Positions 41,834 to 50,647 of a stretch of 64,000 bases of DNA are shown here, piece after piece. Every line of letters starts with the position of its first letter. Position 1 is the first letter of the stretch. The notes beneath the pieces were generated by a model, which ran no database searches, was not told the DNA's origin, and saw only the letters and a list, made by a program, of their open reading frames with translations. The position numbers and the translations under genes are program-made. Source of the stretch: JACQZU01 sp041908165 (GTDB taxonomy: Bacteria; Acidobacteriota; Holophagae; Holophagales; Holophagaceae); assembly GCA_041908165.1 (NCBI GenBank), contig JAYRFV010000107.1:1-64000 (forward strand), given 5' to 3'.

Positions 41834-42372
41834 AACCCCAGGAGATGCTCGAGCGCGGCCGCTTCCTCGGCGAGGAGTTCATCCTCTGGCTGTGGATGCG
41901 CGGTCTCACCCAGGGCGGCGAGTCCGGTGATCCGGAGGACCGCAGCGCCTGCTTCGTCGACGACAGCGTGCAGCTGGTGAACGAGCGCGGCGACGTGAAG
42001 GAACTGGCCCTGCGCAAGGGCAATCCGGCCGAGAGCAGGGAGGCCTTCGAGGCGCTCAGCCGCGGTATGCGGCCATCCAGGGCCAAGCTCAGGCTGCTCG
42101 CGGGCGACCTGGAATGGACCTTCACCCTCCACGCCGAGAGCCTGCTCGCCGCCGGCATGAAGCTCCCGCCCAGCAGTTCGAAGGACCCCGCCGGACGGGC
42201 CGCCGACCGCCTGTTCCTCCTCGAGGAGGGCTTGGCGCACCTGGAGAAGCGGTTCCAGATCTTCCTGAGGGAGCGGACCGGCGACGGCGAGGCGCTCCAG
42301 GACCGCCTGCAGGAATGGCTGCGGGCTGGCCTGGAGGACTTCCTCCCCAGCGAAGCGCCATGGGAGGGCTAG
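41830..42372 (+). CDS. Probable C-terminal partner of the RdgC-like protein
   Basis: 180 residues, starting ATG 41830 that overlaps the previous stop. It opens MKPQEMLERGRFLGEEFILWLW and continues with FVDDSVQLVN, AFEALSRGMRPSRAKLRLLAG and WTFTLHAESLLAAGMKLP. I recall similar blocks following the N-terminal part in RdgC-like proteins of other phyla, but E. coli RdgC does not align well here, so the link is tentative. Cytoplasmic, acidic and helical toward the end. Its 3' end overlaps the amidase gene by 13 bp. Confidence 0.6.
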   Translation: MKPQEMLERGRFLGEEFILWLWMRGLTQGGESGDPEDRSACFVDDSVQLVNERGDVKELALRKGNPAESREAFEALSRGMRPSRAKLRLLAGDLEWTFTLHAESLLAAGMKLPPSSSKDPAGRAADRLFLLEEGLAHLEKRFQIFLRERTGDGEALQDRLQEWLRAGLEDFLPSEAPWEG

Positions 42373-44027
42373 GCCGCAGGGCCGCCTGGCTGGTCCCGGC
42401 GGCGCTCCTCTGTGCCCAGGCGCCCGAGCCGGCCCCGGTGGAGGTGAAAGGAAGCCTGCCCGGCGGAGGCAGCGCGCGGATCCGGCTGCAGTTCAAGCGC
42501 GGCGTCCAGGTGGAGGCGGCGCCCCTGCCACGCCGCTTCCTCGCCGCCCCGGCCAGCGGCTGGGCCGGCTACGACGACCTGACCGCGGAGGGGAAGCGCT
42601 GGGCCCTCGAAACCCTGTTCCCGGAGGACCGCTGGCAGCGCGGGGAGGTGCAGCACCGGGTGCGCTGGCCCGAACTGGAGAGCGTCTGGCTCCTGGCCGC
42701 CCTTTTCACCGGCCACGGCCAGAACTACGACCGCCTCCAGGCCGAGAACGCCACGAGCCCGGAAAAGCTGCGCCGCGGTGACCTCTGGCGCATCCCCGGC
42801 AGGCTGCTGGCGAAGGAACTCGGCGGAACCGGCACCGCCGCGCCGGACCGCAGCCATCCCGAGGACGACCTGGACGACGAAGCCCGCACCGCCGCCTTCC
42901 GCGCCCTCCTGGCCTACGCCGAGGATGCCCAGGGCCGCTACGCGGTCTACCGCCTGCGGAAGGGCGAGGCCCTCTATTCCAGTGTGGTGATGCGGTTCAC
43001 CGAGCGGGTCAGCCCCAGGGAGGTGAACGAGCTTGCGGCGGTCATCGCCCGCCGTTCGGGGATCGCCGACCTGCGGACGATCCCGCCGGGACAACTGGTG
43101 AAGATCCCCCTGGAATTCCTGGCCGACCCCTTCCAGCCCGAGGGCACCCGCGCCCTTGCCGAGGACCGGGAGATGCGCGAGGAGGTGCGGCGCACGCCGC
43201 GGATCGATGCCGGGCCGAGGCTGAAGGGTGTGCGTATCATCCTGGATCCGGGCCATGGCGGCGTCGACCGCGGGGCCTCCGGGGCCCAGGTCTGGGAGTC
43301 CGACTTCGTCTTCGACATCGCCATGCGGGTGCTGCGGATCCTCCAGCAGGACACCGACGCCCAGGTCTCCAGCACGGTCCGCTACCCGCGGATCGGCCTG
43401 GTGCCGCGCGACCGCATCGCCGTTCCCTCCCGCGAGGCCGAGGTGCTCACCACACCACCCTTCGCCAACGACGGCGACAGCCCTTCCGCCGTCAGCGTGC
43501 ACCTGCGCTGGGTGCTGGCCAACGACTTGGTCAAGGCCTTCGGGAGGAAGGGCGATCCGCAGAAGACGCTCTTCTTGAGCTTCCACGCCGACAGCCTCCA
43601 CCCCAGTTCCCGGGGGGCGATGGTCTATGTCCCCGGAGCACCCTACGTGCCGGCCCGCTTCGCCCTGGGCGCACGCCGTGGGGCGGCGGTCGCGGAGATG
43701 AAGCGTGGCTCCCAGGTCGCCTTCAGCCTCCGGGAGCGGCTCCAGGGCGAAGCCCGCAGCCGGCAGTTCGCCGAAGTGCTCCTCCGGACCTTCCAGCGCG
43801 AACGGATCCCGGTCCACGCGAACCGGCCGATCCGCAATGTCATCCACCGGGACGGCCGGACCTTCGTGCCCGCGGTGATCCGCCACAGCACGGCCGCCAC
43901 CAAGGTGCTGCTGGAGGTGCTGAACCTGCAGAACGACGAGGATGCCGACAACCTCCGCGACCCGGCATTCCGGGAGCGCTATGCCGAGGCGGTGGTCAAG
44001 GGCATCCAGGCCTACTACCGGAAGTAG
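42360..44027 (+). CDS. N-acetylmuramoyl-L-alanine amidase (Amidase_3) with LysM
   Basis: 555 residues with a short signal peptide (RRAAWLVPAALLCAQA). A LysM-like domain lies at about 195-260 (YRLRKGEALYSSVVMRFTER, LRTIPPGQLVKIP). The catalytic Amidase_3 domain (about 285-550) carries the zinc ligands: His in ILDPGHGGVDRGA, Glu in WESDFVFDIAM and His in FLSFHADSLH, with the catalytic Glu in LLEVLNLQND. It would cut the stem peptide from N-acetylmuramic acid in the periplasm. The ATG at 42360 overlaps the preceding gene by 13 bp, so it belongs to the PP2C-RdgC run. purE converges on it. Confidence 0.87.
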   Translation: MGGLGRRAAWLVPAALLCAQAPEPAPVEVKGSLPGGGSARIRLQFKRGVQVEAAPLPRRFLAAPASGWAGYDDLTAEGKRWALETLFPEDRWQRGEVQHRVRWPELESVWLLAALFTGHGQNYDRLQAENATSPEKLRRGDLWRIPGRLLAKELGGTGTAAPDRSHPEDDLDDEARTAAFRALLAYAEDAQGRYAVYRLRKGEALYSSVVMRFTERVSPREVNELAAVIARRSGIADLRTIPPGQLVKIPLEFLADPFQPEGTRALAEDREMREEVRRTPRIDAGPRLKGVRIILDPGHGGVDRGASGAQVWESDFVFDIAMRVLRILQQDTDAQVSSTVRYPRIGLVPRDRIAVPSREAEVLTTPPFANDGDSPSAVSVHLRWVLANDLVKAFGRKGDPQKTLFLSFHADSLHPSSRGAMVYVPGAPYVPARFALGARRGAAVAEMKRGSQVAFSLRERLQGEARSRQFAEVLLRTFQRERIPVHANRPIRNVIHRDGRTFVPAVIRHSTAATKVLLEVLNLQNDEDADNLRDPAFRERYAEAVVKGIQAYYRK

Positions 44028-44038
44028 CGGGGGCCCCC

Positions 44039-44527
44039 TCAGGCCAGGGGCTCCTCGGCCAGGACCTTGGCCGTCTGGGCCTGACGGTAGGCGAGCAGTC
44101 GCGCCCTCAGGGCCTCGTCCCCCGCGGCCAGGATCGCGGCGGCGAACAGGGCGGCGTTCACGGCGCCGGCCTTGCCGATGGCGAAGGTCGCCACCGGCAC
44201 GCCCGCGGGCATCTGCACCATGGCCAGCAGCGCATCCAGGCCCCCCAGGGAACTGCCGGGCATGGGCACCGCGAGCACCGGCAGGGGCGTCTTGGCGGCG
44301 GCGAACCCCGCCAGGTGGGCGGCCATTCCCGCCGCCGCGATGATCACCCGCAGCCCCCGCGCCTCGGCCCCGGCGCAGTATTCCAGCACCAGGTCGGGGC
44401 TCCGGTGGGCGCTCGCCACCCGGGCCTCGCAGGGAATTCCCAGGTCATCAAGGGTGGCCGAGCAGGAGCGCATCAGCTCCCAGTCGGACTTCGAGCCCAT
44501 GATGATCCCCACCTGCGGAATGGCCAT
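44039..44527 (-). CDS. purE: N5-carboxyaminoimidazole ribonucleotide mutase
   Basis: 162 residues, class I PurE, which converts N5-CAIR to CAIR in purine synthesis. Active-site motifs GSKSDWELM, ASAHRSPD and AAGMAAHLAGFAA, and LPVLAVPMPGSSLGGLDALL are all present. The ATG at 44525-44527 gives the usual N-terminus MAIPQVGIIMGSKSD. purK is not adjacent. Its 3' end lies 11 bp from the amidase stop. Confidence 0.95.
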   Translation of the reverse strand: MAIPQVGIIMGSKSDWELMRSCSATLDDLGIPCEARVASAHRSPDLVLEYCAGAEARGLRVIIAAAGMAAHLAGFAAAKTPLPVLAVPMPGSSLGGLDALLAMVQMPAGVPVATFAIGKAGAVNAALFAAAILAAGDEALRARLLAYRQAQTAKVLAEEPLA

Positions 44528-44581
44528 GATGCACCCCCGGGGGATTCTGCCATATCCTCGTGCCGAAGGCCGGGGGAACGC

Positions 44582-44803
44582 ATGAGGATCTGGGCGCGCA
44601 GGAACCGGGTGGGCTGGATCCACCTCTGGACCTGTCCAGATGGGTTTGCCGAGGGGCAGGCCAGCGACCACTTCTTCAACGGCAGGATCGATCCCCTCTG
44701 GCGGGGCGTATCGCTGGGTCCGGCGGAATCCGCGGCGCTGGAACAGGGGGAGCTGGTGGAACTGGAGGATCCAGGCTATTTCACGGAGGAGGGCTCGGCG
44801 TAG
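44582..44803 (+). CDS. Small hypothetical protein, 73 residues
   Basis: ATG at 44582 follows GGGGGAAC. The product begins MRIWARRNRVGWIHLWTCPDG and ends YFTEEGSA: Trp-rich start, acidic end, no membrane segment. Not recognised. It is divergent from purE across 54 bp. Its last 28 bases would overlap the extended form of the minus-strand membrane-protein gene. Confidence 0.5.
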   Translation: MRIWARRNRVGWIHLWTCPDGFAEGQASDHFFNGRIDPLWRGVSLGPAESAALEQGELVELEDPGYFTEEGSA

Positions 44804-45495
44804 CCCTCCAGCTTCTGGAAGGCCACCAGGAAGGTGGCGCTCAACCAGAGGCTGGTGGCCACCGACATGGACTCCAGGAACCAGCGCAGCGGAGAGGCGA
44901 GGGGCAGGGGCCCGGTTCACGGGTGGAAGGCCGAGGCCACCGCCAGCAGGCCGACCGTGACCGCAAGCGCCAGCAGGAGGGCGGCCCCCACCATGCCGAG
45001 GGCCCGCCGCCAGCCCAGCTGCATCATCCGGAGGCTGCCGCGCATCGCCACGGCCAGGGATTCGCCGCGCAGCAGCACGCGGTAGGGGGCCCATCCGAAG
45101 GCGAACAGCACGAGCAGGCCGGGCAGGACCATGGCGACCAGGCCGAAGGCCAGGGCCAGGTTGAGGGCGACCTTCGACCCCAGGGTCCGCAGCCACCGCT
45201 CCTCGAAACGGACCTTCCACTCGGCCTCAGTGTTCAGCGGTCCGCCGCGGGTCTCGGCATCGGTCCGGGCCAGGAATCGCGGCAGGAAATAGAGTTCCCA
45301 GGGGAGCATCCCCACCATCCCGAGGACCAGGAAGGCCGGATCGTCCGTCCGCCGGGTCCAGCGCTGCAGGAGAGGGCCCACCGCACCGAGCAGGGTCCCC
45401 ACGGTGAGCAGCGCGAGGGTGGTCCGGGGCCGGCGGCCGAGCAGCCTGGCCCCCTCGGCCAGGGCGGCGAAATCGCGGATGCGCAGGGCTTCCAT
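44776..45495 (-). pseudogene. Integral membrane protein gene with in-frame TGA (44917-44919)
   Basis: The ATG at 45493-45495 opens a frame of 192 codons to a TGA at 44917-44919. Hydrophobic helices: TLALLTVGTLLGAVGPLL, AFLVLGMVGMLPWELYFL, VALNLALAFGLVAMVLPGLLVLFAF and ALGMVGAALLLALAVTVGLLAVA. Past the TGA the same frame stays open for 46 more codons to a TAG at 44776-44778 with the same codon bias, and encodes one further helix (WFLESMSVATSLWLSATFLV) and a natural-looking tail (AFQKLEGYAEPSSVK). So either the 192-residue form is genuine, or a CGA-to-TGA change has cut off the last helix. The family (RDD/DUF975-like plan) is not certain. It is divergent from yqgE. Confidence 0.6.
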
Positions 45496-45532
45496 CCCTC
45501 GAGGGTACCCGAGGCCACGCCGGGCTCTGCGC

Positions 45533-45538
45533 TATCAT
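45533..45538 (+). promoter_or_regulatory. -10 element for leaderless yqgE/algH
   Basis: TATCAT with its last base 6 bases before the ATG at 45545 and no Shine-Dalgarno between them. Transcription would begin at or next to the A of the ATG, so the mRNA should be leaderless. Confidence 0.45.
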
Positions 45539-45544
45539 CCAGGC

Positions 45545-46054
45545 ATGGAATACCGCGCCCCGTGCATTCTGGTGGCGAGTCCGCTGCTCCTGGACCCGAA
45601 CTTCCTCCACACCGTCGTGCTGGTGGTCGAGCACGACGAGCAGGGGGCGCTCGGCGTCATCCTCAACCGGCCCCTGCCGGTGACCCTCGAGCACATCTGC
45701 GGGGAGAGCGGACTGAGCTACGCCGGAGCCGAGGACGCCACCGCCTGGAGGGGAGGGCCGGTGGATCCCCAGCGGGGCATCCTGCTGGTGAAGGGCGGCC
45801 TGCCCGAGGAGGAGGACACCGTCCTCGACTTCACGCACTTCGTCAGCCACCGCAAGGACCTGCTCGAGCAGCTGCTGCAGGATCCCGCCGCCCAGTACCG
45901 GCTGTTCCTGGGCTACGCAGGATGGGGCGCCGGCCAGCTCGACGGGGAACTCGAGCAGAAGGCCTGGAGCCGCCAGCCGGTGCACTCGGAATGGCTGCTC
46001 CACCCGGACCCGCGCGGCCTCTGGGAGCTGGCGGCGCAGGGCGACGGCGCCTGA
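45545..46054 (+). CDS. algH: YqgE/AlgH family protein (UPF0301)
   Basis: 169 residues. Conserved blocks: ILVASPLLLDPNFLHTVVLV near the start, GALGVILNRPL, WRGGPVDPQRGILL and LFLGYAGWGAGQLDGELEQ with WLLHPDP toward the end. The length is standard (about 185). The family is widespread, cytoplasmic and of uncertain role (regulatory effects on alginate in Pseudomonas). The stop overlaps the start of the glycosylase gene (TGATG), so the two are coupled. Confidence 0.9.
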   Translation: MEYRAPCILVASPLLLDPNFLHTVVLVVEHDEQGALGVILNRPLPVTLEHICGESGLSYAGAEDATAWRGGPVDPQRGILLVKGGLPEEEDTVLDFTHFVSHRKDLLEQLLQDPAAQYRLFLGYAGWGAGQLDGELEQKAWSRQPVHSEWLLHPDPRGLWELAAQGDGA

Positions 46055-46677
46055 TGGCCCGCCGCTTCCTCCTCGCCTTCGACCCCGTGGCCGGCCGTCG
46101 GGAACTGCTGCGGCGGGAGCCGCGGTTCAAGGCCGTGGTCCGCCGCTGCGGCCCCGTGAACCTGGCGCTGCAACCCGCCCCATCGCCCTTCGAGGCCCTG
46201 GCCGAGTCGATCGTCTACCAGCAGCTCCACGCCAAGGCTGCGGCCAGCATCTTCGGCCGCTTGAAGGCGCTGGCCGGTGGCCGGGCCCTTACCCCTGCTG
46301 CCGTGGCGGCCCTGGACGACGTGGACCTGCGCGGAGCGGGGCTCAGCCGCGCCAAGCTGGCGGCGATCCGCGACCTGGCCGCCAAGGCGGACCTGGTCCC
46401 CGGCTGGGCAGCCCTGGACCGGCTGGGGGACGAGGCGATCCTGGAGCGGTTCACCCGGGTGCGCGGCATCGGCCCCTGGACCGTCGAGATGCTGCTGATC
46501 TTCCGGCTCGGCCGCCCGGATGTCTGGCCGGTGGACGACTTCGCCGTGCGCAAGGCCTACGGCCTGCTGTTCGGCATCGCGGATCCGAAGCCGAAGGAGA
46601 TGCGGGAACGCGCCGAGGCCTGGCGCCCCTGGCGGACGGTCGCGGCCTGGTACCTGTGGCGGAGCCTCGAAGGGTAG
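46054..46677 (+). CDS. HhH-GPD DNA glycosylase (3-methyladenine DNA glycosylase II type)
   Basis: 207 residues, base-excision repair enzyme that removes alkylated bases. The helix-hairpin-helix motif is VRGIGPWTVEML (about 133-144), followed by the catalytic Asp in VWPVDDFAVRKAYG. Upstream is SPFEALAESIVYQQLHAKAAASI, the expected helix of AlkA-type enzymes. It lacks the N-terminal beta domain of E. coli AlkA, so it is the short type seen in many bacteria and yeast (MAG-like). No iron-sulfur Cys cluster, so not MutY/Nth. Coupled to yqgE by TGATG; converges on proA with 7 bp between. Confidence 0.88.
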   Translation: MARRFLLAFDPVAGRRELLRREPRFKAVVRRCGPVNLALQPAPSPFEALAESIVYQQLHAKAAASIFGRLKALAGGRALTPAAVAALDDVDLRGAGLSRAKLAAIRDLAAKADLVPGWAALDRLGDEAILERFTRVRGIGPWTVEMLLIFRLGRPDVWPVDDFAVRKAYGLLFGIADPKPKEMRERAEAWRPWRTVAAWYLWRSLEG

Positions 46678-46684
46678 GGGCGGC

Positions 46685-47983
46685 TCAGGGCCCTGGCGCC
46701 AGGTCCTCGTGGAGCCAGGCCCGGGAGCCCGTCCCGGTGAAGTCCGCCACCCGGTCGCCGTGGCCGCGCAACAGGTACTTGACGGTGAGCAGGCCCTCCA
46801 GCCCGACCGGGCCGCGGGCGTGGATGCGGCCCGTGCTGATGCCGACCTCGGCGCCGAAACCGTAGCGGTGGCCGTCGGCGAAGCGGGTGGAGGCATTGTG
46901 GTAGACCCCGGCGGCGTCCACCTCGCGGAGGAAGCGTTCGGCCGCGGCCGGGTCCTCGGTGACGATGCACTCGGTGTGGCCCGAACCGTGCGCGTGGATG
47001 TGGGCGATGGCGGCGTCCAGGTCCTCGACGACCCGCACCGCCAGCACCCGATCGCCGTATTCGGTGTCCCAGTCGGCCGGGGCCGCCGCGGCCATGGCCG
47101 GGACCAGCTCCCGGCTGGGCGCGCAGCCGCGCAGGGTGACGCCGGCCTCCTGCAGCGCCGCGGCCAGCGGCGGCAGCAGCCGCGGCGCGGCCTCCCGGTG
47201 CACCAGCAGGGTCTCGGCGGCGTTGCAGGCCGCCGGGTACTGCGTCTTGGCGTCGAGCACGATGCCGAGGGCCATGGCCGCGTCCGCCTGGGCATCCAGG
47301 TAGACGTGGCAGATCCCTTCGGCGTGGCCCAGCACCGGGATCCTCGTGCGCGCCTGGATCGACCGCACCAACTCGCCGGAGCCGCGCGGGATCACCAGGT
47401 CCACCAGGCCGTCGAGGGCCAGCAGCTCGTCCACCTGGTCGCGGCCCTCGAGGTACTGCACCGCCGCCGGCGGGAGCCCGGCCACGCCGGCCAGCGCGGC
47501 CTCGGTGAGGCGGGCCAGCGCCCGGTTGGTGTGCCGGGCCTCGCTGCCGCCCTTGAGCAGCAGCGCGTTGCCGGATTTCAACGCGAGGGAGCTGATCTGG
47601 GTGGCGGCATCGGGGCGGGCTTCGAAGACGACCGCCAGGACCCCGAGCGGGCAGGTCAGCCGGGTCAGCTCCAGGCCTTCGGCCAGCCGTCGGCGAAGCT
47701 GCACCTGGCCCAGCGGATCGGGCAGGGCCGCCACCGCGCGCACCCCGGCGGCCATGTCCGCAAGCCTGTTCCGGTCGAGCTTCAGCCGCTGCAGGGTGGC
47801 CGCGGGAAGCGCCTCCCCGGCCGCTTCGAGGTCGGCGCGGTTGGCTTCGAGCAGGTCGCCCGCCCGTTCCTCCAGGGCCACGGCCAGGGCCAGCAGCGCG
47901 GCGTCCCGGATCGCCGGCGAGGCCGCCGCCAGGCCGCGCGAGGCCTGCCGGGCCGCCACCGCACGGTTCCTGACCCCGCTCAC
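46685..47983 (-). CDS. proA: Gamma-glutamyl phosphate reductase
   Basis: 432 residues, second step of proline synthesis (glutamyl-5-phosphate to glutamate semialdehyde, NADPH). The catalytic Cys is in AACNAAETLLVH (about 255); FEARPDAATQISSLALKSGNALLLKGG and VIPRGSGELV are typical. The ATG overlaps the proB stop by four bases, so proB and proA are coupled. Unlike most genomes, an enoyl-CoA hydratase and a dienelactone hydrolase precede proB in the same run. Confidence 0.96.
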   Translation of the reverse strand: MSGVRNRAVAARQASRGLAAASPAIRDAALLALAVALEERAGDLLEANRADLEAAGEALPAATLQRLKLDRNRLADMAAGVRAVAALPDPLGQVQLRRRLAEGLELTRLTCPLGVLAVVFEARPDAATQISSLALKSGNALLLKGGSEARHTNRALARLTEAALAGVAGLPPAAVQYLEGRDQVDELLALDGLVDLVIPRGSGELVRSIQARTRIPVLGHAEGICHVYLDAQADAAMALGIVLDAKTQYPAACNAAETLLVHREAAPRLLPPLAAALQEAGVTLRGCAPSRELVPAMAAAAPADWDTEYGDRVLAVRVVEDLDAAIAHIHAHGSGHTECIVTEDPAAAERFLREVDAAGVYHNASTRFADGHRYGFGAEVGISTGRIHARGPVGLEGLLTVKYLLRGHGDRVADFTGTGSRAWLHEDLAPGP

Positions 47984-49119
47984 GGCCGCCCCTCCTCGAG
48001 TCGCACCAGGGTGTCGCGGTGCACCAGGACGCGGCCGCGGCCCGAGGTCCGCCGGGCGGCCTCGGCCTGGCTCAGGGCGGCGACCCCACGGGCGAACTCG
48101 CGCCCCTCCTCGTCGGCGAGGCTGACCACGTCCTGGGCGGAGAATCCTCCCTCCATCGCCACCACGCCGGCGGTGAGCAGCGAGGCTTCGCGGGCCTGGA
48201 TCGCCTCGCGGGCGCCGGCGTTGACGGTCACCCTTCCGCGCGGAGAGGAGGCGAAGGCGATCCAGCGGCGCTTTCCCTGGAGCCGCGGGCCTGCGTGGAA
48301 GAGGGTGCCGACCGGCTCGCCCGCCAGGATCCGCTCCAGCACGTTCGGGAGGGCGCCGCTGGCGATGACGGTCAGGGCGCCGCTGCCGGTGGCGATGCGC
48401 GCCGCGGCCAGCTTGGTCGCCATGCCCCCGCGCCCGCGCGAGCCGGTGCCGGCGGCCAGGGCCTCGATCGCCGGCGTGAGGGCCGGCACCTCGCCGACCA
48501 GGGTGGCCTGGGGATCCGTCTGCGGGTTGGCGGTGTAGAGTCCATCCACGTCCGACAGGATCACCAGCAGGTCCGCATCCATCTTGCTGGCGACCAGGGC
48601 TGACAGCTTGTCGTTGTCCCCGAACACCGGCTTCGACCAGGGCCGGTCCGGATCCTGGGCCTCCAGCTCGGCCGTGGAGACGGTGTCGTTCTCGTTGATC
48701 ACCGGAATGGCACCGAGCGACAGCAGGCGTTCCAGGGTCGCCCGCAGGTTCAGGTAGCGGCGGCGGTCGGCGAAGTCCTCCTCGGTGAGGAGCACCTGGG
48801 CAGCCTCCAGTCCCAGCCTCGTGAAGCCCTCCTGGTAGAGGGCCATCAGGCGGCCCTGGCCGACCGCGGCGCAGGCCTGCTTCAGGTCGAGGTCCGCCGG
48901 CTTGCGGCGCAGGCCCAGGGCCTGCATGCCGAGGCCCACCGCGCCGGAACTGACCAGCAGGACCTCGGCGCCGGCCCTGCGGCAGGCGCAGAGGGTCTCC
49001 ATCAGCCCGAACAGGCGCGACAGGGCCGGGCTGCCGTCGTCCCGGATGACCACGTTGCTGCCCACCTTGACCACGATCCGCCGTGCCGAGGCCAGGGCCG
49101 ACCGCTGTGCGGGGGCCAT
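47980..49119 (-). CDS. proB: Glutamate 5-kinase
   Basis: 379 residues, first step of proline synthesis and the usual target of proline feedback. The amino-acid kinase domain has VVKVGSNVVIRDDG, PVINENDTVSTAEL and SRGRGGMATKLAAARIA; a C-terminal PUA domain (about 285-370) contains GRVTVNAGAREAI. Full length. It begins 2 bp after the enoyl-CoA hydratase stop and overlaps proA by four bases. Confidence 0.96.
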   Translation of the reverse strand: MAPAQRSALASARRIVVKVGSNVVIRDDGSPALSRLFGLMETLCACRRAGAEVLLVSSGAVGLGMQALGLRRKPADLDLKQACAAVGQGRLMALYQEGFTRLGLEAAQVLLTEEDFADRRRYLNLRATLERLLSLGAIPVINENDTVSTAELEAQDPDRPWSKPVFGDNDKLSALVASKMDADLLVILSDVDGLYTANPQTDPQATLVGEVPALTPAIEALAAGTGSRGRGGMATKLAAARIATGSGALTVIASGALPNVLERILAGEPVGTLFHAGPRLQGKRRWIAFASSPRGRVTVNAGAREAIQAREASLLTAGVVAMEGGFSAQDVVSLADEEGREFARGVAALSQAEAARRTSGRGRVLVHRDTLVRLEEGRP

Positions 49120-49121
49120 CC

Positions 49122-49898
49122 CTAGAGGCCCTGGAACCGGGCGGCCCGCTTCTCGAGGAAGGCGGACATGCCCTCCTTCATGTCCTGGCTGGAGGCCAGC
49201 AGGCCGAACAGCGCCGCCTCGAACTGCAGGCCCTTCTCCTGGGGCATCTCCAGGCCCTGGTGGACGGCGTCCAGGGCCGAGCGCAGCGCCAGCGGTCCGC
49301 GCGACAGGATGGTCCGGACCAGCTTGTCGACGCCGGCGCGCAGTTCCGCCGCCGGGAAGACCCGGCTCACCAGGCCGATGCGCAGGGCATCGGCTGCGGG
49401 GACCATCTCGCCGGAGAGGATCAGGTCGAGGGCCACGCCCTTGCCGACCAGCCGCGGCAGGCGCTGGGTCCCGCCGTAGCCGGGAATGACGCCGAGGGAG
49501 ACCTCGGGCAGCCCGAAGCGGGCGTTCTCGCTGGCGACGCGGATGTGGCAGGCGAGGGCCAGTTCGCAGCCGCCGCCGAGGGCGAAGCCGTTGACCGCGG
49601 CGACCACCGGCTTCGGGAAGCCCTCGATGCGGTCGAAGACGGCCTGCCCCGCCAGGGCCTGGCGGCGGGCCGCCGCGGTGTCCAGGGCCGCCAGCTCGGC
49701 GATGTCGGCGCCGGCCACGAAGGCCTTCTCGCCGGATCCGGTGAGCACCACCGCCCCCACCCGGTCGTCGAACTCAAGGGCGGCGAAGGCCTGCTCGAGT
49801 TCCTTGAGCACCTCGTTGTTGAGTGCGTTGAGCTTCTCCGGGCGCTGGAGGGTGATCCAGGCGGCGCGGTCGACGATGTCGGTGTGCAGGAAGGCCAT
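49122..49898 (-). CDS. Enoyl-CoA hydratase/isomerase family protein
   Basis: 258 residues, crotonase fold. The oxyanion-hole segments are KAFVAGADIAEL and NGFALGGGCELALACHI; both catalytic Glu residues of true hydratases are present (GGCELA and GLPEVSLGVIPGYGGTQRL). This supports hydration of 2-trans-enoyl-CoA, as in short-chain beta-oxidation or butyrate-type pathways. It lies 21 bp after the dienelactone hydrolase and 2 bp before proB, an odd place for it; no other beta-oxidation gene adjoins. Confidence 0.92.
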   Translation of the reverse strand: MAFLHTDIVDRAAWITLQRPEKLNALNNEVLKELEQAFAALEFDDRVGAVVLTGSGEKAFVAGADIAELAALDTAAARRQALAGQAVFDRIEGFPKPVVAAVNGFALGGGCELALACHIRVASENARFGLPEVSLGVIPGYGGTQRLPRLVGKGVALDLILSGEMVPAADALRIGLVSRVFPAAELRAGVDKLVRTILSRGPLALRSALDAVHQGLEMPQEKGLQFEAALFGLLASSQDMKEGMSAFLEKRAARFQGL

Positions 49899-49919
49899 GG
49901 CGGCTCCGGGGCGATGGGC

Positions 49920-50642
49920 CTAGTCCAGGTTCTCGCGCAGGAAGGCGAGGGTGGCAGGCCAGGCGATCCGCGCCACCCCGGGATTGTAGCTGGCGCGCTG
50001 GTCGCAGAAGAAGCCGTGGTCGGCGCCGTCGAAGGTCAGGCCGATGTGGCCCTTGCCGGCCGCGCGGAGGGCCTCCGCCACCTGCCCCGGCTGCTCGGCG
50101 GGGATGATCGCGTCGGCGCCGCCCCAGACCGTCAGCAGCGGGCACTCGAGCCGGTCCAGGCGGTCGAAGTGGCTGGGGATGTCGCGGCCGTAGAAGCTGA
50201 TGGCGCAGCCGAGTCCTGCGCTGGTGGCGGCCAGGAAGCTCAGCCGCCCCCCCAGGCAGTAGCCCACGCTCCCGACCCGGCGGCCGGCGCTTCGCGGGTG
50301 TGCCGAGAACCAGGCCAGCAGCGCCTCCACATCCAGGGCCAGGGACCCCGGCGTCAGCTGCGCGGCGTGGGCCCGGCCGGGGGTGTAGTCGGCGTAGCTG
50401 CTGGTGAAGCCCGGGGCGGTGCGGTGGAACACCTCCGGCGCCACCGCCAGGAACCCCTCCGCGGCGAAGCGCCGGCAGAGCTCCTGGATGTGGCCGTTCA
50501 CCCCGAAGATCTCCTGGAACACGATCAGCCCGGGGACCGGCCCGGCCCTGGCCGGCTCGGCGGCGTAGGCGCGCATCCGGCCGCCGTCGGCCACCGGCAG
50601 GTCGGTCCAGGCGGGCTCGGGGCAGGGGGGCGGATGGTCCAT
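49920..50642 (-). CDS. Dienelactone hydrolase family protein
   Basis: 240 residues, alpha/beta-hydrolase of the carboxymethylenebutenolidase type. The triad is Cys in VGYCLGGRL (about 123), Asp in WGGADAIIP and His in DGADHGFFCDQ; the family Glu is in FQEIFGVNGHI. No signal peptide, so cytoplasmic. In this context (no aromatic-ring genes) it more likely acts on another ester or thioester. A TAGAAT lies 5 bp before the ATG and no Shine-Dalgarno is visible. First gene of the run ending with proA. Confidence 0.9.
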   Translation of the reverse strand: MDHPPPCPEPAWTDLPVADGGRMRAYAAEPARAGPVPGLIVFQEIFGVNGHIQELCRRFAAEGFLAVAPEVFHRTAPGFTSSYADYTPGRAHAAQLTPGSLALDVEALLAWFSAHPRSAGRRVGSVGYCLGGRLSFLAATSAGLGCAISFYGRDIPSHFDRLDRLECPLLTVWGGADAIIPAEQPGQVAEALRAAGKGHIGLTFDGADHGFFCDQRASYNPGVARIAWPATLAFLRENLD

Positions 50643-50647
50643 GCGCC

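Noticed and set aside
44029..44038. GGGGGCCCCC palindrome between amidase and purE as terminator
   Set aside because: It has no loop and no T-run; more likely a chance GC-rich palindrome.
44917..44919. TGA read as selenocysteine in the membrane protein
   Set aside because: No redox motif surrounds it and no selenocysteine stem-loop was apparent; a nonsense change or true stop is simpler.
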